NCBI GenBank assembly: GCA_046594105.1
Contig: JBKJQB010000354.1
Coordinates: 1-24,686, forward strand
Source: JBDSGC01 sp046594105
GTDB taxonomy: Bacteria; Acidobacteriota; Thermoanaerobaculia; Gp7-AA8
DNA: 24,686 nucleotides
Reading direction: 5' to 3'
Shown: positions 6,704 to 14,890 of the stretch, piece after piece
Position numbering within the stretch: position 1 is the stretch's first letter
Layout of the letters: the number at the start of each line of letters is the position of its first letter
The notes under the pieces: model-generated
What the model was told of the DNA's origin: nothing
The model's input: only the letters and a program-made list of their open reading frames with translations
The model's database searches: none
Position numbers and translations under genes: made by a program

Positions 6704-6734
6704 AAACCAGAAACCAGAAAGTGGTTTCTGGTTT
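6704..6734. repeat. Strong hairpin with tandem CCAGAAA units before hhyS
   Basis: Perfect 13-nt arms (6704-6716 and 6722-6734) enclose the loop GAAAG. The left arm lies in a run of near-tandem CCAGAAA units starting about 6692. It lies 3 nt downstream of the stop of the anchored protein gene at 6738 and about 100 nt upstream of hhyS. On the minus strand it is followed by more of the repeat and then TTTTAACTT, a weak T-rich tail. It may be a terminator or attenuator separating the two genes. Confidence 0.6.
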
Positions 6735-6737
6735 TCT

Positions 6738-7241
6738 CTACTGCTTCGGAGGGATCGCGTCGATCACCTGCAGAAATCCGGTGAGTCCGACGCGGTCGAG
6801 CTCCTTTCGTGGAGCATTCTGGTAGACGCGGATCTTGTGCCGCTGCACCAGATACTTCACGCCGTCCCAGAATTTGTTTCCATCGGCAAGGGTGAGCGAC
6901 ATCAGTTCCATGGCCGTGGCCTGTCTCATCACCAACAGCACCGGCACGTTGCGGAAGAGGATGAAGTGGCTCTTCTGTACGAGGACCCGGTCGCGCATCC
7001 GGGTGACCAGCAGACCGGTCGAGTCGTCGGGGGTCTCTACGATGGCGAAGCGCGCGGTTTCCCCGAGGGGACCGAAAAGATTCGGGTTCTGATCGACCCA
7101 GCTCTGCCACCGCTCCACATCGACCAGAGGCCCTCGGTAGGCGAACCCAAGGATGAATCGGGGCAGGCGCTGGGGCTGAACGGCCACTGCGACCGCGACC
7201 ACGGCGAGCAGAAGCAACGGCAGGATCAGCCACCTTCTCAT
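6738..7241 (-). CDS. Membrane-anchored protein of unknown function
   Basis: A 167-residue protein beginning MRRW with a hydrophobic segment at residues 3-23 (LILPLLLLAVVAVAVAVQ), so an N-terminal anchor or uncleaved signal peptide. The remainder is soluble, with charged and aromatic residues and no cysteines or motif I recognise. It lies 133 nt upstream of hhyS on the same strand, so it might be the first gene of the hydrogenase transcript, but the hairpin between them argues for separate control. An alternative start at 7277 would overlap the divergent gene through a GCATGC palindrome; 7241 is preferred because it opens directly on the anchor. Confidence 0.7.
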   Translation of the reverse strand: MRRWLILPLLLLAVVAVAVAVQPQRLPRFILGFAYRGPLVDVERWQSWVDQNPNLFGPLGETARFAIVETPDDSTGLLVTRMRDRVLVQKSHFILFRNVPVLLVMRQATAMELMSLTLADGNKFWDGVKYLVQRHKIRVYQNAPRKELDRVGLTGFLQVIDAIPPKQ

Positions 7242-7275
7242 TGACAAGCAATCCCCATCGGACTCATAAAGTAGC

Positions 7276-7590
7276 ATGCGCAAACCGATCCTGAGCCTGG
7301 CCCTTGGAATCCTCGCCACCGCTGCCGTCGCCGTCGCCGCGAAACCGAAACCGATGGAGTGCGATGCCTGGGCCTGCAAGGGCGAGTTCTGCGCTCCGGC
7401 CAAGTATCAGGCCGTGCGGCATGCGTTCCTCCCCCCCTGGCTGCTGGAGACTCCCATCTACGGGGCGGCGCTGACGGAAACCGGACTGCTCACCATCGTG
7501 GTTCTGGGAGGCCTGGCCCTCCGCCGTCGTGGTCTCGATGAGATCGAGGCAGCCAAGCCGGTCAAGAATCCGGAAGTGTCGTCCACGTGA
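7276..7590 (+). CDS. Small membrane protein with three cysteines
   Basis: A 104-residue protein with an N-terminal signal or anchor (residues 5-22), a short loop with C29, C34 and C39, and a second hydrophobic segment at about 64-82 (LTETGLLTIVVLGGLAL), then a charged tail. The cysteine-bearing loop would face outside the cytoplasm. It is not recognised as a known family. It heads a three-gene operon: its TGA overlaps the GTG start of the metal-binding protein as GTGA. A role in the same metal or thiol process as its neighbours is inferred. The start is only 34 nt from the divergent gene's ATG, so the two promoters must overlap coding sequence. Confidence 0.7.
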   Translation: MRKPILSLALGILATAAVAVAAKPKPMECDAWACKGEFCAPAKYQAVRHAFLPPWLLETPIYGAALTETGLLTIVVLGGLALRRRGLDEIEAAKPVKNPEVSST

Positions 7591-8012
7591 GATCCGGTTT
7601 CCGGCTCCTGTTCGTTCCTCTGTTGTTTCTGATGATGGCGGTCACGCCGGTCCCGCCGGGATCGAAAGCTGCCAGCGATCAGGTGGTCTGCGTTCTCTGC
7701 GGCGACTACACCTTCGACGAGAAGCAGGCTGCCAGGGCGACGTTCCAGGGGAAGCAGATTCACCTCTGCAGCATGAACGAGCTCGAACTCCTCAAGAAAC
7801 GCCCCGACCTGGTCTGGGGAATCGATCCGGTGAACGGACATCGCGTCGACAAGATCCATACGATGTTCACGACCGACCGGAAAGTGAAGGTTCAGAAGAA
7901 CAGCAGGATCGAGATGTGGAACCGCCGGTTCTTCTTTGAGTCGGCCGTGACCCGCGACGCCTTCCTGAAGACGCCCGAACGGTTCACCAGAGAGCCGTAC
8001 CAGGAGAAGTGA
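7587..8012 (+). CDS. Secreted TRASH/YHS-like metal-binding protein
   Basis: A 141-residue protein with a signal peptide (about residues 1-29, hydrophobic core FVPLLFLMMAV). It is followed by CVLCGDYTFDE, then FQGKQIHLCS, that is C35-x2-C38 and H59/C61. This is the pattern of TRASH/YHS-type metal-binding modules, in which Cys residues bind copper or other soft metals. The second half (about 88-135) may be a related but cysteine-free copy. The start is GTG 7587, overlapping the upstream stop by four bases, and its own TGA overlaps the GTG of the next gene in the same way. It probably acts as an exported metal chaperone or sensor (family-based inference; the metal is unknown). Confidence 0.78.
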   Translation: MRSGFRLLFVPLLFLMMAVTPVPPGSKAASDQVVCVLCGDYTFDEKQAARATFQGKQIHLCSMNELELLKKRPDLVWGIDPVNGHRVDKIHTMFTTDRKVKVQKNSRIEMWNRRFFFESAVTRDAFLKTPERFTREPYQEK

Positions 8013-8374
8013 GGGCTGTGAAATCCACGCCCCGCCATCAGAGTGACTGCGGCTGTCTCGATCATCAGGACACTCTCTGCGACTGCGCTCTGGAACCGCT
8101 GGTCGTGGCCGTGGGGCGGCGGCATGCGCTGCACGTCCTGAATGCCATCGCCTCGCGCGACCTCGCGCATTTCAACGAGATTCAGGCGCAGCTGGGAGGA
8201 CTCTCCTCGTCCACTCTGGCCAGCCGGCTGGGGGAGTTGGAAGCGGTTCATCTGATCACTCAGGTTCGCGAGACCGCAGAGCCGCCTCGATACCGGTATC
8301 AAGTGACGGCGAAGGGTGAAGCGCTCCGGCAAGCACTGCGCACTCTGTTTCGCGGCGAAGAGCCGTTCGACTGA
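8009..8374 (+). CDS. HxlR-family winged-helix regulator with N-terminal Cys cluster
   Basis: A 121-residue transcription factor. Residues about 28-115 match the HxlR/MarR-like winged helix: LEPLVVAVGRRHALHVLNAI, FNEIQAQLGGLSSSTLASRLGELEAVHLI, then RYRYQVTAKGEAL as the wing. Before the DNA-binding domain are four cysteines, C14-x-C16 and C24-x-C26, which could sense thiol oxidation or bind metal; many HxlR proteins use an N-terminal cysteine for electrophile sensing. The start GTG 8009 overlaps the stop of the metal-binding protein as GTGA; a second GTG lies at 8018. Likely targets are its own operon and the downstream TonB-dependent receptor gene, in front of which palindromes are seen (inference). 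Confidence 0.88.
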   Translation: MRAVKSTPRHQSDCGCLDHQDTLCDCALEPLVVAVGRRHALHVLNAIASRDLAHFNEIQAQLGGLSSSTLASRLGELEAVHLITQVRETAEPPRYRYQVTAKGEALRQALRTLFRGEEPFD

Positions 8375-8491
8375 GGCCGGCTGCCGGCACGGCCGGCGGC
8401 GTTGGTTCGCAAAGCGTCGGCCGCGATTTCCGCTCCCTCTGCGTGAGGCGCAGCGATTGATGGTGAGAAGCGGGAGCTCCCCATCGAGGGT

Positions 8492-8538
8492 CCTTCTCCC
8501 CGCGCACGGGGAGAAGGTCCGCGAAGCGGGATGAGGGG
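8492..8538. repeat. REP-like element, single copy
   Basis: Perfect 11-nt arms (8492-8502 and 8507-8517) around CGCA, followed by GATGAGGGG at 8530-8538. It is the same unit as in the 3241-3359 pair, here alone. It lies after the HxlR gene, consistent with an intergenic dispersed repeat. Confidence 0.8.
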
Positions 8539-8660
8539 TCCTAAGCTCAGGAAGCCGCGGAGCGCCTCCGTGAGCCGCTCAATCGTCGCTACGGGACTGA
8601 ACGGAACTCCTCAACGGAGTGGCCGGCGCGCTCAGAGGGAGCGTCGAGGCGCGATTTTTC

Positions 8661-8689
8661 TTGACGGACTCGTCCGCTCAGCATCCAAT
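8661..8689 (+). promoter_or_regulatory. Candidate promoter with palindromic spacer
   Basis: TTGACG (8661-8666) and TCCAAT (8684-8689) are 17 nt apart, matching sigma-70 spacing with 5/6 and 4/6 consensus bases. Overlapping the -35 end and spacer is the palindrome CGGAC-TC-GTCCG (8665-8676), well placed for a repressor. A second palindrome, GTTGA-CCTCT-TCAAC, lies at 8720-8734 near the start codon. Both are candidate operators for a regulator such as the upstream HxlR protein. Confidence 0.35.
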
Positions 8690-8749
8690 CTCCAGCGGCG
8701 CTTCGAAAAACCGAAGCCTGTTGACCTCTTCAACAAAAGGGAAAAACAA

Positions 8750-10879
8750 ATGCTTACTGCTACTCGACGGTCGCAGCGACGAATGCTCATGGCTGGCTGT
8801 GCAATCTCATTGATCGCTACCGGGCTGCTGGCGCAGTCGAGTGATCGAAAAGATCCAGCTGTGGTCAATGTGAAGGACAGCGGAAAGCAGGTGGTGAAGA
8901 CGGACATCACCGTCACCGCTCAGCCCTCCCCCGTCAAAACGCAGGTCACAGAGGACATCCGCTCCCTTCCGGTCAACGCATCGGTCCTTTACGATCCGGC
9001 CACCGAGGTGTCCAACGCGCGCGAACCGGGAGAAATCATTCGTGCGCTGCCGGGGATGGACTTTGTGTTTTATGGGCAGGGCGGCATCCCGTCGGGCCCA
9101 TCGGTGCGGGGATATACCGATCGCAACTTCGGGCAGGACATCGCCGGGTTTCTGGACGGCATCCCGCTGAATCTTTTCGGCTTCGTGGCCTCTCACGGCG
9201 CGCTCGACCTCACCACGCTGCTGCCGCAGTCGATCGAACGGGTGGAGTTGATCCGCGGCCCGTTCAACGCTCGTTACGGCGACTTCCATCGCGGCGGCAG
9301 TCTGAACTTCGTCACCAAGTCGCGGGTTGCCCGTCCCTCAGTGGATCTCGCCCTCGGATCGTTTGGCACGGCGCGGACCACGCTCACGTATGGCCGCGAT
9401 CCCGGCGACGGGTCGGCCATTCCCTTCTTCACCACCCTCGAGGGTTACAGGACGAACAGCTACAGCCACCACTCCGACCTCTATCGCCTGAACAACTATT
9501 CGAAGCTGGTGATCCCGCTGGGGAAGAATGACCTCAGCCTCTCCGGGGCGGTGTTCGGCAGCAAGTGGGATGCGCCGAGCTACCTCGACGTCGCGCAGAT
9601 CAAGAGCGGGGTCGTCTCCGATCGTGGAGTCATCAACCAGACCGATGGGGGAGACCTCCACTCGCAGCTTTTCTATGCTGCCTTCCACGGGAACAATGGT
9701 TCTCCCGACAACTGGAGTGCGACGTTCTACGGAAGGCATCGCAACTGGAACCGCTGGCGTCATGACCTGCTGTTCTCGCCGACCACACAGCAGCTGCATC
9801 AACTCGATCGTCGGGTGACTGTGGGAACGCGCGTGGAGAAGAATTTCAGCGCTCCCATCCAGGGCAGGCCCTCATTGTTTCTGGCCGGGGTGACCGTTCA
9901 GCGTGACGACGCCACCACCCAGCAACAGCGGACCCTGCTGCGCAAGGTGACCACGAAGGTCGACGACATCGACGAGCTGCTTACCAACGCGGCAGTCTAT
10001 GTTCAGGAGCAGTACTCTCCGGCTTCGTGGATCAAGCTCTCCGGTGGTCTGCGCTACAACCATCTGAACTATGAGCTTGACGACAAGCTGCTGGCGAAGG
10101 GCAAATACGTTTCGGACTATTCCGCGCGCCGGGTGAACGCGAACTTCGGTGTGGCCGCTCACCCTTTCGGCAGTGAAGCGGTGCTGGTGTACGCCAGCCT
10201 CGGCAGCGGAATGCGATCGCCCACGCCGCGGTCGGAAGTCCGCAATAGCGTCAACAGTCTCGGGCGGGTCTCCATCGCTCAGACCCGCAACTATGAAGCC
10301 GGCCTGAGCTTTCACCTCTTCGACGGACTGGAGATTCAGGGCGATGTGTTTCGCTCCGACAACACCAATGAGATCCGTGGCATCCCGCCTGGCATCGAAT
10401 TCGAGAGTCTTGGCAAGTCGCGTCGCAAGGGTGAGGAAGTGGATGTGACGTGGTTCTTCTGGTCGAGGACCGCTCGGGTGTACACCAATCTGTCCTGGGT
10501 CACGGCGCGGCTGCTCACTCCTCTGACTCCGGCGGCCACACACTTCCCGGACATCGCGCCATACGTTCATCGTGTCGGGTTCGAGAGGACGCTGGCTCTG
10601 AGAGGCGGTACGAGCGGAGGTCTCCTGCTCGGCGGCGACTGGGCCTGGTACGGACGGAAGGATCTGAACACTCTGGGAAGCATCAAGAGCGATCGGTATC
10701 AGCGGGCAACCGCTCGGGCCACGTACGTTCCCCCGAACGGCCGTTACCGGACGTGGATCGGCGGTTTCTATTACCCGTCGTCACGGTTCGGCGAATCGGC
10801 GTTTCTGTTCGGGTCGCGAGTGGGCGTTCGGGCCAACCCGCGGACCAGCTTCGAAGTGGGAGTCTCGCGAGCCTTCTAA
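8750..10879 (+). CDS. TonB-dependent outer-membrane receptor
   Basis: A 709-residue receptor. The ATG at 8750 is chosen because it is preceded by AAGGGA and opens a signal peptide (residues about 1-29, MLTATRRSQRRMLMAGCAIS then a hydrophobic core, cleavage near LLAQS); the frame upstream is open but non-coding. A plug domain follows (about 60-200) with typical features such as IIRALPGM, SVRGYTDRN, FLDGIPL and IERVELIRGPFNARYGD. The rest is beta-barrel with alternating aromatic strands and ends in Phe (GVSRAF), as expected for assembly by BAM. The substrate cannot be read from the sequence. The nearby metal-binding protein and regulator suggest a metal complex or siderophore (inference). It is convergent with the PsiE-like gene, only 18 nt away. 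Confidence 0.95.
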   Translation: MLTATRRSQRRMLMAGCAISLIATGLLAQSSDRKDPAVVNVKDSGKQVVKTDITVTAQPSPVKTQVTEDIRSLPVNASVLYDPATEVSNAREPGEIIRALPGMDFVFYGQGGIPSGPSVRGYTDRNFGQDIAGFLDGIPLNLFGFVASHGALDLTTLLPQSIERVELIRGPFNARYGDFHRGGSLNFVTKSRVARPSVDLALGSFGTARTTLTYGRDPGDGSAIPFFTTLEGYRTNSYSHHSDLYRLNNYSKLVIPLGKNDLSLSGAVFGSKWDAPSYLDVAQIKSGVVSDRGVINQTDGGDLHSQLFYAAFHGNNGSPDNWSATFYGRHRNWNRWRHDLLFSPTTQQLHQLDRRVTVGTRVEKNFSAPIQGRPSLFLAGVTVQRDDATTQQQRTLLRKVTTKVDDIDELLTNAAVYVQEQYSPASWIKLSGGLRYNHLNYELDDKLLAKGKYVSDYSARRVNANFGVAAHPFGSEAVLVYASLGSGMRSPTPRSEVRNSVNSLGRVSIAQTRNYEAGLSFHLFDGLEIQGDVFRSDNTNEIRGIPPGIEFESLGKSRRKGEEVDVTWFFWSRTARVYTNLSWVTARLLTPLTPAATHFPDIAPYVHRVGFERTLALRGGTSGGLLLGGDWAWYGRKDLNTLGSIKSDRYQRATARATYVPPNGRYRTWIGGFYYPSSRFGESAFLFGSRVGVRANPRTSFEVGVSRAF

Positions 10880-10892
10880 GAAATCGTGCTCG

Positions 10893-10905
10893 GAGCCTCA
10901 GGCTC
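10893..10905. repeat. Short hairpin at convergent gene ends
   Basis: GAGCCT (10893-10898) and AGGCTC (10900-10905) form a tight palindrome overlapping the stop of the PsiE-like gene and just after the receptor stop. The 1-nt centre makes it a weak RNA hairpin. It is noted only because the convergent gap is 18 nt and no better terminator is visible. Confidence 0.3.
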
Positions 10906-11566
10906 TCGGCGCCTCGCTCACGGTGTCGCGGTGGCGGAGCACGAAGAGGGAGACGGCCAGCGCCACGATCAGAAACGTGAGCACGCCGAGCTCCAGGAGG
11001 AAGTGCTGCAGCACCAGCTCCGTCTTTGTCCCCGGATGCCCGAATTCGGCGGTCAGAATCAGCACCCGCCGGATCGCGGCGATGAGCCCGACCAGCAGAA
11101 ATGGCTCGGGCACCACGGCATGCTCGCGGAAAGAAACCTGGACTGTGTAGAGCAGTTCCACCACCAGCAGGATCAATAGAATCTGGTCGAGCAGTCTGAT
11201 GATGTTCGCGGTGAACTGCCCGGCGAGCAGACTCTGGCCGAAGCTCCAGCCGGTGCCGGCGAGGAGAACCAGTGCGCTTCCGGCAAGCAGGAGGCCGAGG
11301 CCGATGTACACGAGGTCCTCGACGAACGAGAAGCCGCGGGCGATCCACAAGCGGGCAGGGGTGTCTGGAAGTCTCGTCAAAGGGCCCTCCTGGTCAGGCA
11401 GGAGCAACATCGCGAGCGGGGGCTGGTCCAGGGCCCGTCTGCGAAATGCTGCGTCACGACTGGTCGGGAGGATGATGCAGCAGCTCCATCCGTTCCGCCA
11501 CTGCTTTCGCCAGTCTTCACCCATCATCCTCGCGTTTGCATGAGCCATATCGCTGCTCAGAGACAT
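10898..11566 (-). CDS. PsiE-like integral membrane protein
   Basis: A protein of up to 222 residues. The last ~150 residues contain four hydrophobic segments (around VYIGLGLLLAGSALVLLAG, IIRLLDQILLILLVVELLY, PFLLVGLIAAIRRVLIL, LGVLTFLIVALAVSLFVL) and the arrangement of the phosphate-starvation-inducible PsiE family, a small four-helix inner-membrane protein of unclear function. The N-terminal ~50 residues show no recognisable domain. ATG 11410 gives a 170-residue protein nearer the usual family length, but it lacks a ribosome site, whereas ATG 11566 has a weak GGA upstream. The start is therefore uncertain. It is divergent from the kinase gene. Confidence 0.82.
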   Translation of the reverse strand: MSLSSDMAHANARMMGEDWRKQWRNGWSCCIILPTSRDAAFRRRALDQPPLAMLLLPDQEGPLTRLPDTPARLWIARGFSFVEDLVYIGLGLLLAGSALVLLAGTGWSFGQSLLAGQFTANIIRLLDQILLILLVVELLYTVQVSFREHAVVPEPFLLVGLIAAIRRVLILTAEFGHPGTKTELVLQHFLLELGVLTFLIVALAVSLFVLRHRDTVSEAPRA

Positions 11567-11612
11567 CTTTTTCCAGCTACCATGACCGCACCGGAATCAA
11601 CGAGGAGCTCAA

Positions 11613-13970
11613 TTGGCGCTCACGAGCGGAACACGTCTCGGACCGTATGAGATCACCAGCCTCCTCGGCGCGGGAGGAATGGGCGAGGTCTATCGCGCGC
11701 GCGACACACGGCTCGACCGCAGCGTCGCCATCAAGGTACTGCCGCAGCATCTGGCATCGTCCGCCGGTCTGCGTGAGCGTTTCGAGCGCGAGGCACGGGC
11801 CATCTCTGCGCTGAGCCATCCTCACATCTGTGCGCTCTTCGATGTTGGGTACCACGAAGGGGCTCAGTACCTGGTCATGGAGCTGCTGGATGGCGAGACG
11901 CTGGCCGACCGGTTGTCGCAAGGAGCTCTGCCGGTGGAGTTGTCCCTGCGGTATGCCATCGAGATCGCGTCTGCGCTGGATCGCGCCCATCGCGACGGGA
12001 TGGTGCATCGCGACCTGAAGCCGGGCAACGTGATGCTGACCCGCTCCGGAGCGAAGCTTCTCGATTTCGGTCTGGCCAAGCGGGAGCCGGCCAGCGCTCC
12101 GAACGCGACCCTCGGCGCGACGGAACAGAAACCGCTCACCGCGGAAGGAACGCTTCTCGGTACCTATCAATACATGTCCCCCGAGCAGGTCGAGGGAAGC
12201 GAGGCCGATGCGCGCAGCGACATCTTTGCGTTTGGCGCGCTGCTCTACGAAATGCTCACCGGGCGGCGGGCCTTCGAAGGAAAGAGCCGCGCCAGCGTCA
12301 TCGCCGCGATTCTGGAGCGCGAGCCTCCGGCAATCTCCACACTGCAGCCGATGACCCCGGTGGGCCTCGACCATCTGGTGCGACGTTGTCTTTCCAAAGC
12401 TCCCGATGATCGTTTCCAGAGCGCTCGCGATCTCCAGTTCGCAATCCAGGAGATTCAGGATCAGACGCGACCTCAGGCAGCAACGCGCCTTCCCGTTGAG
12501 AAGTCGTGGCGGCGGTGGCTCGTTCCGATGGTCGTGGCCGTGGTGGTGGTCGCGGCCCTGGGGGCATGGCTTCTGATCCGCCATCCTTCGCCAAAAGCGG
12601 GAACTGTCGAACGGAAGACCATCGCAGTCCTTCCCTTTGCCAATCTCGGAGTGGACCGCTCCCGTGAGTATCTTCAGCTCGCCATTCCCGATGAGATCAC
12701 CACGATTCTCAGCTACAGCCCGGGGCTCGCCGTCCGCCCCTTCTCCGTTTCCCGACGCCTGCCGAAAGACGTCGATCCGCAGGAGGCGGGACGCAAGCTG
12801 AATGCGTCGGAGATCGTCAGCGGGCATGTGATGAACGAGGGCGGCCGGTTGTCGGTGACGCTGGAAGCGATCGACGCGGAAAGCAACAATCTGCTGTGGC
12901 GCGACGTGTTCGACGTGGCCTCAGCGGATCTGATCACCATGCGACGGGAGCTCTCCAGCCGGATTCAGAACGGGTTGTTGCCGAAGCTTGCAGGGAACGG
13001 CGGCGAGTTGCGCGAACGGAGTGGTCCCCGCAGCGCGGAAGCGTACGCGCTGTATCTCCGCGCCACGGCGTTGTCGGACGACCCCCTGCCCAACAGGGAG
13101 GCCCTCCAGCTGCTGGAGCAGTCTGTGGCCCTCGACCCGAGCTACGCGCTGACCTGGGCCGCCATCGCGGAGCGGGCCTATTTCTCCTACTCCTACTCCG
13201 ACGGTGGACAGCTCGCCTTCGCGCGATCGCGGGAAGCAGCGCGCCGCGCACTGCAGCTCGATCCCGATCTCATGGACGCCGTACTCCGGTTGATCGTCCA
13301 GCGAACCGAGGATGGACAGATCGCAGAGGCGTACCGGGAGGCCAAGCAGCTGGTCAGCCGGCGTCCGGACAGTTCCCAGGCACACTTCGCTCTGGCGTAT
13401 TCCCTTCGTTACGGTGGCGCGCTGCAGGAATCGGCGGCTCAGTGCAATACGGCTCTGTCCCTGGACCGGGGAGATCGAGGTCTTCGGTCCTGTGCGCTGG
13501 CGTTTGAGATGCTCAATGATTTTCCTCGAGCCTTGGAGTTCGCGCAGCTGGACGCGGGATCGCAGTGGAGTCGAGGGGTGGTTGCGGAGATCCATCTGCG
13601 GGAGGGGAAGCTGGCCGAGGCGTTGGCGATTTCGGTGGACAACCCGCGGAACCGGGTTCTTCAGGCGTGGGCCGCTCACGCGCCAGCTGCGCAGTTTGAC
13701 GAAGCGGTGGAGACGCTGGTGAAGGGTCGGCCCGGGCGGTCTGACGGAGAGCCGTTTTACTTCAACGCCGGCGTTCTGACGTTTTGCAATCGGCCGGAGA
13801 CAGCGCTGCAGTCTCTGCGCCGGGCGGTGGAGATGAATTACTGCTCCTATCCAGCCATGGACTCCGATCCGCTCCTGGCCTCCGCGCGTGCGCTCCCTGG
13901 ATATCGCGCGGTCCGTGACGCGGCGGTCGCCTGCCATGCACGATTCCTCCGCGAGCGCGAACAGAAGTAG
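11613..13970 (+). CDS. Membrane Ser/Thr kinase with TolB-like and TPR sensor region
   Basis: A 785-residue protein starting at TTG 11613 with GAGGAG just upstream. The kinase domain (about 10-285) has the glycine loop GAGGMGEVY (19-27), catalytic lysine K41, HRD at 132-134, DFG at 151-153 and SPE at 189-191, so it should be active. One transmembrane helix lies at about 303-322. Outside it is a TolB/FlgO-like module (about 336-460, IAVLPFANLG) and then a TPR-type helical repeat region to the C-terminus (about 470-780). This layout is common in Acidobacteriota, where such kinases pair cytoplasmic phosphorylation with an extracytoplasmic protein-binding region. The signal and substrate are unknown. 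Confidence 0.94.
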   Translation: MALTSGTRLGPYEITSLLGAGGMGEVYRARDTRLDRSVAIKVLPQHLASSAGLRERFEREARAISALSHPHICALFDVGYHEGAQYLVMELLDGETLADRLSQGALPVELSLRYAIEIASALDRAHRDGMVHRDLKPGNVMLTRSGAKLLDFGLAKREPASAPNATLGATEQKPLTAEGTLLGTYQYMSPEQVEGSEADARSDIFAFGALLYEMLTGRRAFEGKSRASVIAAILEREPPAISTLQPMTPVGLDHLVRRCLSKAPDDRFQSARDLQFAIQEIQDQTRPQAATRLPVEKSWRRWLVPMVVAVVVVAALGAWLLIRHPSPKAGTVERKTIAVLPFANLGVDRSREYLQLAIPDEITTILSYSPGLAVRPFSVSRRLPKDVDPQEAGRKLNASEIVSGHVMNEGGRLSVTLEAIDAESNNLLWRDVFDVASADLITMRRELSSRIQNGLLPKLAGNGGELRERSGPRSAEAYALYLRATALSDDPLPNREALQLLEQSVALDPSYALTWAAIAERAYFSYSYSDGGQLAFARSREAARRALQLDPDLMDAVLRLIVQRTEDGQIAEAYREAKQLVSRRPDSSQAHFALAYSLRYGGALQESAAQCNTALSLDRGDRGLRSCALAFEMLNDFPRALEFAQLDAGSQWSRGVVAEIHLREGKLAEALAISVDNPRNRVLQAWAAHAPAAQFDEAVETLVKGRPGRSDGEPFYFNAGVLTFCNRPETALQSLRRAVEMNYCSYPAMDSDPLLASARALPGYRAVRDAAVACHARFLREREQK

Positions 13971-13974
13971 GCGG

Positions 13975-14027
13975 CCAGCCCTCCAGCATCGGCGGGCCAT
14001 TCGAGCGCTGCGCGAGCTCAGGGCTGG
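13975..14027. repeat. Inverted repeat between convergent genes
   Basis: CCAGCCCT (13975-13982) and AGGGCTGG (14020-14027) are perfect 8-nt arms 37 nt apart, spanning the gap between the kinase stop and the PilZ gene stop. It could fold as a bidirectional transcript end, but there is no T-run. Confidence 0.25.
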
Positions 14028-14674
14028 TATCGCCGCGTCGGGATTCCCTCGGGAGTGCTGATGCTCAACCGGGCCATCGTCCTGATCATCTCCTGTTGCC
14101 CGGCGTCGGCCGCCTCGAACGCTGCGCGCAGCATGGCCGCCTCGTCCTCGGTCAGATCCACGGAGACGGTGAATCCGTTGGCCGGCTGACTCGGGTCGGT
14201 CGTGGCCATGGTCCTCCAGATCCCGTTGGACAACTCATGCAGGATGAACTGCGTCCCTTTTCCCGTCTGGTAGGACTGCGCGGCGATCGCCGGAATGCCG
14301 CGGGCATTGGCATGCTGTTCGTCCAAAGCACGGCGCACGTGATGCTCGATGAGCTCACGGAGAACGTCGGCCGACTCGCCCGGGGCGGACTCCAGCCGAA
14401 GCCCCGAGTGATGAAGGGTTTTGGCGTAAGACGCCTTGCCGATCCGCTGCACCTCGGTCCATTCCACGATACACTCGAGATGGGCCACCCGGCCGTCCCA
14501 CTCCAGAGTGAATCGAATGCTCGCCCCGGGAGCCCCCAACTGCTCCTGATGGGCAATGCGGAAACCGTCGAGTGAAGCATCAAGGATGAACGCGCGCGCC
14601 GAGCCGGCAGAGGCGGGCAGCGGCTTCAGCGGTCGAATCCGCTCCAGTTTTCTCTGTTCGGCAGGGTTGGGCAC
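14018..14674 (-). CDS. PilZ-domain protein
   Basis: A 218-residue protein with an N-terminal PilZ domain (about 6-115), the usual c-di-GMP receptor module. The binding signature is complete: RKLER (R8-x3-R12) and DASLDG (D32-x-S34-x2-G37). The remaining ~100 residues are a helical C-terminal region with charged and Ala-rich stretches (VDLTEDEAAMLRAAFEAADAG), not recognised. It probably links c-di-GMP to an unknown output. It is convergent with the kinase gene and has no operon partner. Confidence 0.85.
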   Translation of the reverse strand: MPNPAEQRKLERIRPLKPLPASAGSARAFILDASLDGFRIAHQEQLGAPGASIRFTLEWDGRVAHLECIVEWTEVQRIGKASYAKTLHHSGLRLESAPGESADVLRELIEHHVRRALDEQHANARGIPAIAAQSYQTGKGTQFILHELSNGIWRTMATTDPSQPANGFTVSVDLTEDEAAMLRAAFEAADAGQQEMIRTMARLSISTPEGIPTRRYQP

Positions 14675-14890
14675 GGGATGCAGAGTAGGCAGAAGCGCAC
14701 TCGCAGCCGTATGTCCCGTCGTGAATTATTTGTGAATCGAAGTGATGAGATTTCCACCCCATGGGCTCGCCCTCGAAGCTGTAAGGCCGATGCGATCGCC
14801 AGTTGCGCGAGTCGATCAAAAACGGGCAGCCGGCACGGTCGCGCCGGCTGGAGAGGACCGGCCGGTCGGCCTGAGCTTCCGCCGAGGTAT

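Larger units (their letters stand above)
8375..8749. other. Non-coding stretch before the TonB receptor gene
   Basis: No convincing gene. An open frame starts at 8531 but lacks a ribosome site and begins inside a REP element. The stretch holds the REP element, a candidate promoter, two short palindromes, and a 5-bp hairpin at 8701-8716. I see no cobalamin riboswitch or other known RNA element. Confidence 0.6.

Noticed and set aside
8531..8749. N-terminal extension of the TonB receptor
   Set aside because: It begins inside a REP element, lacks a ribosome site and hides the signal peptide; the ATG at 8750 fits better.
8541..8749. Cobalamin or other riboswitch before the TonB receptor
   Set aside because: No B12-box-like conserved stretch or multi-helix layout was recognised; only short palindromes.
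14675..14890. Possible small gene or regulatory RNA between the PilZ gene and the secreted protein gene
   Set aside because: Only short GC-rich inverted repeats are present, with no ribosome site and no coherent protein.
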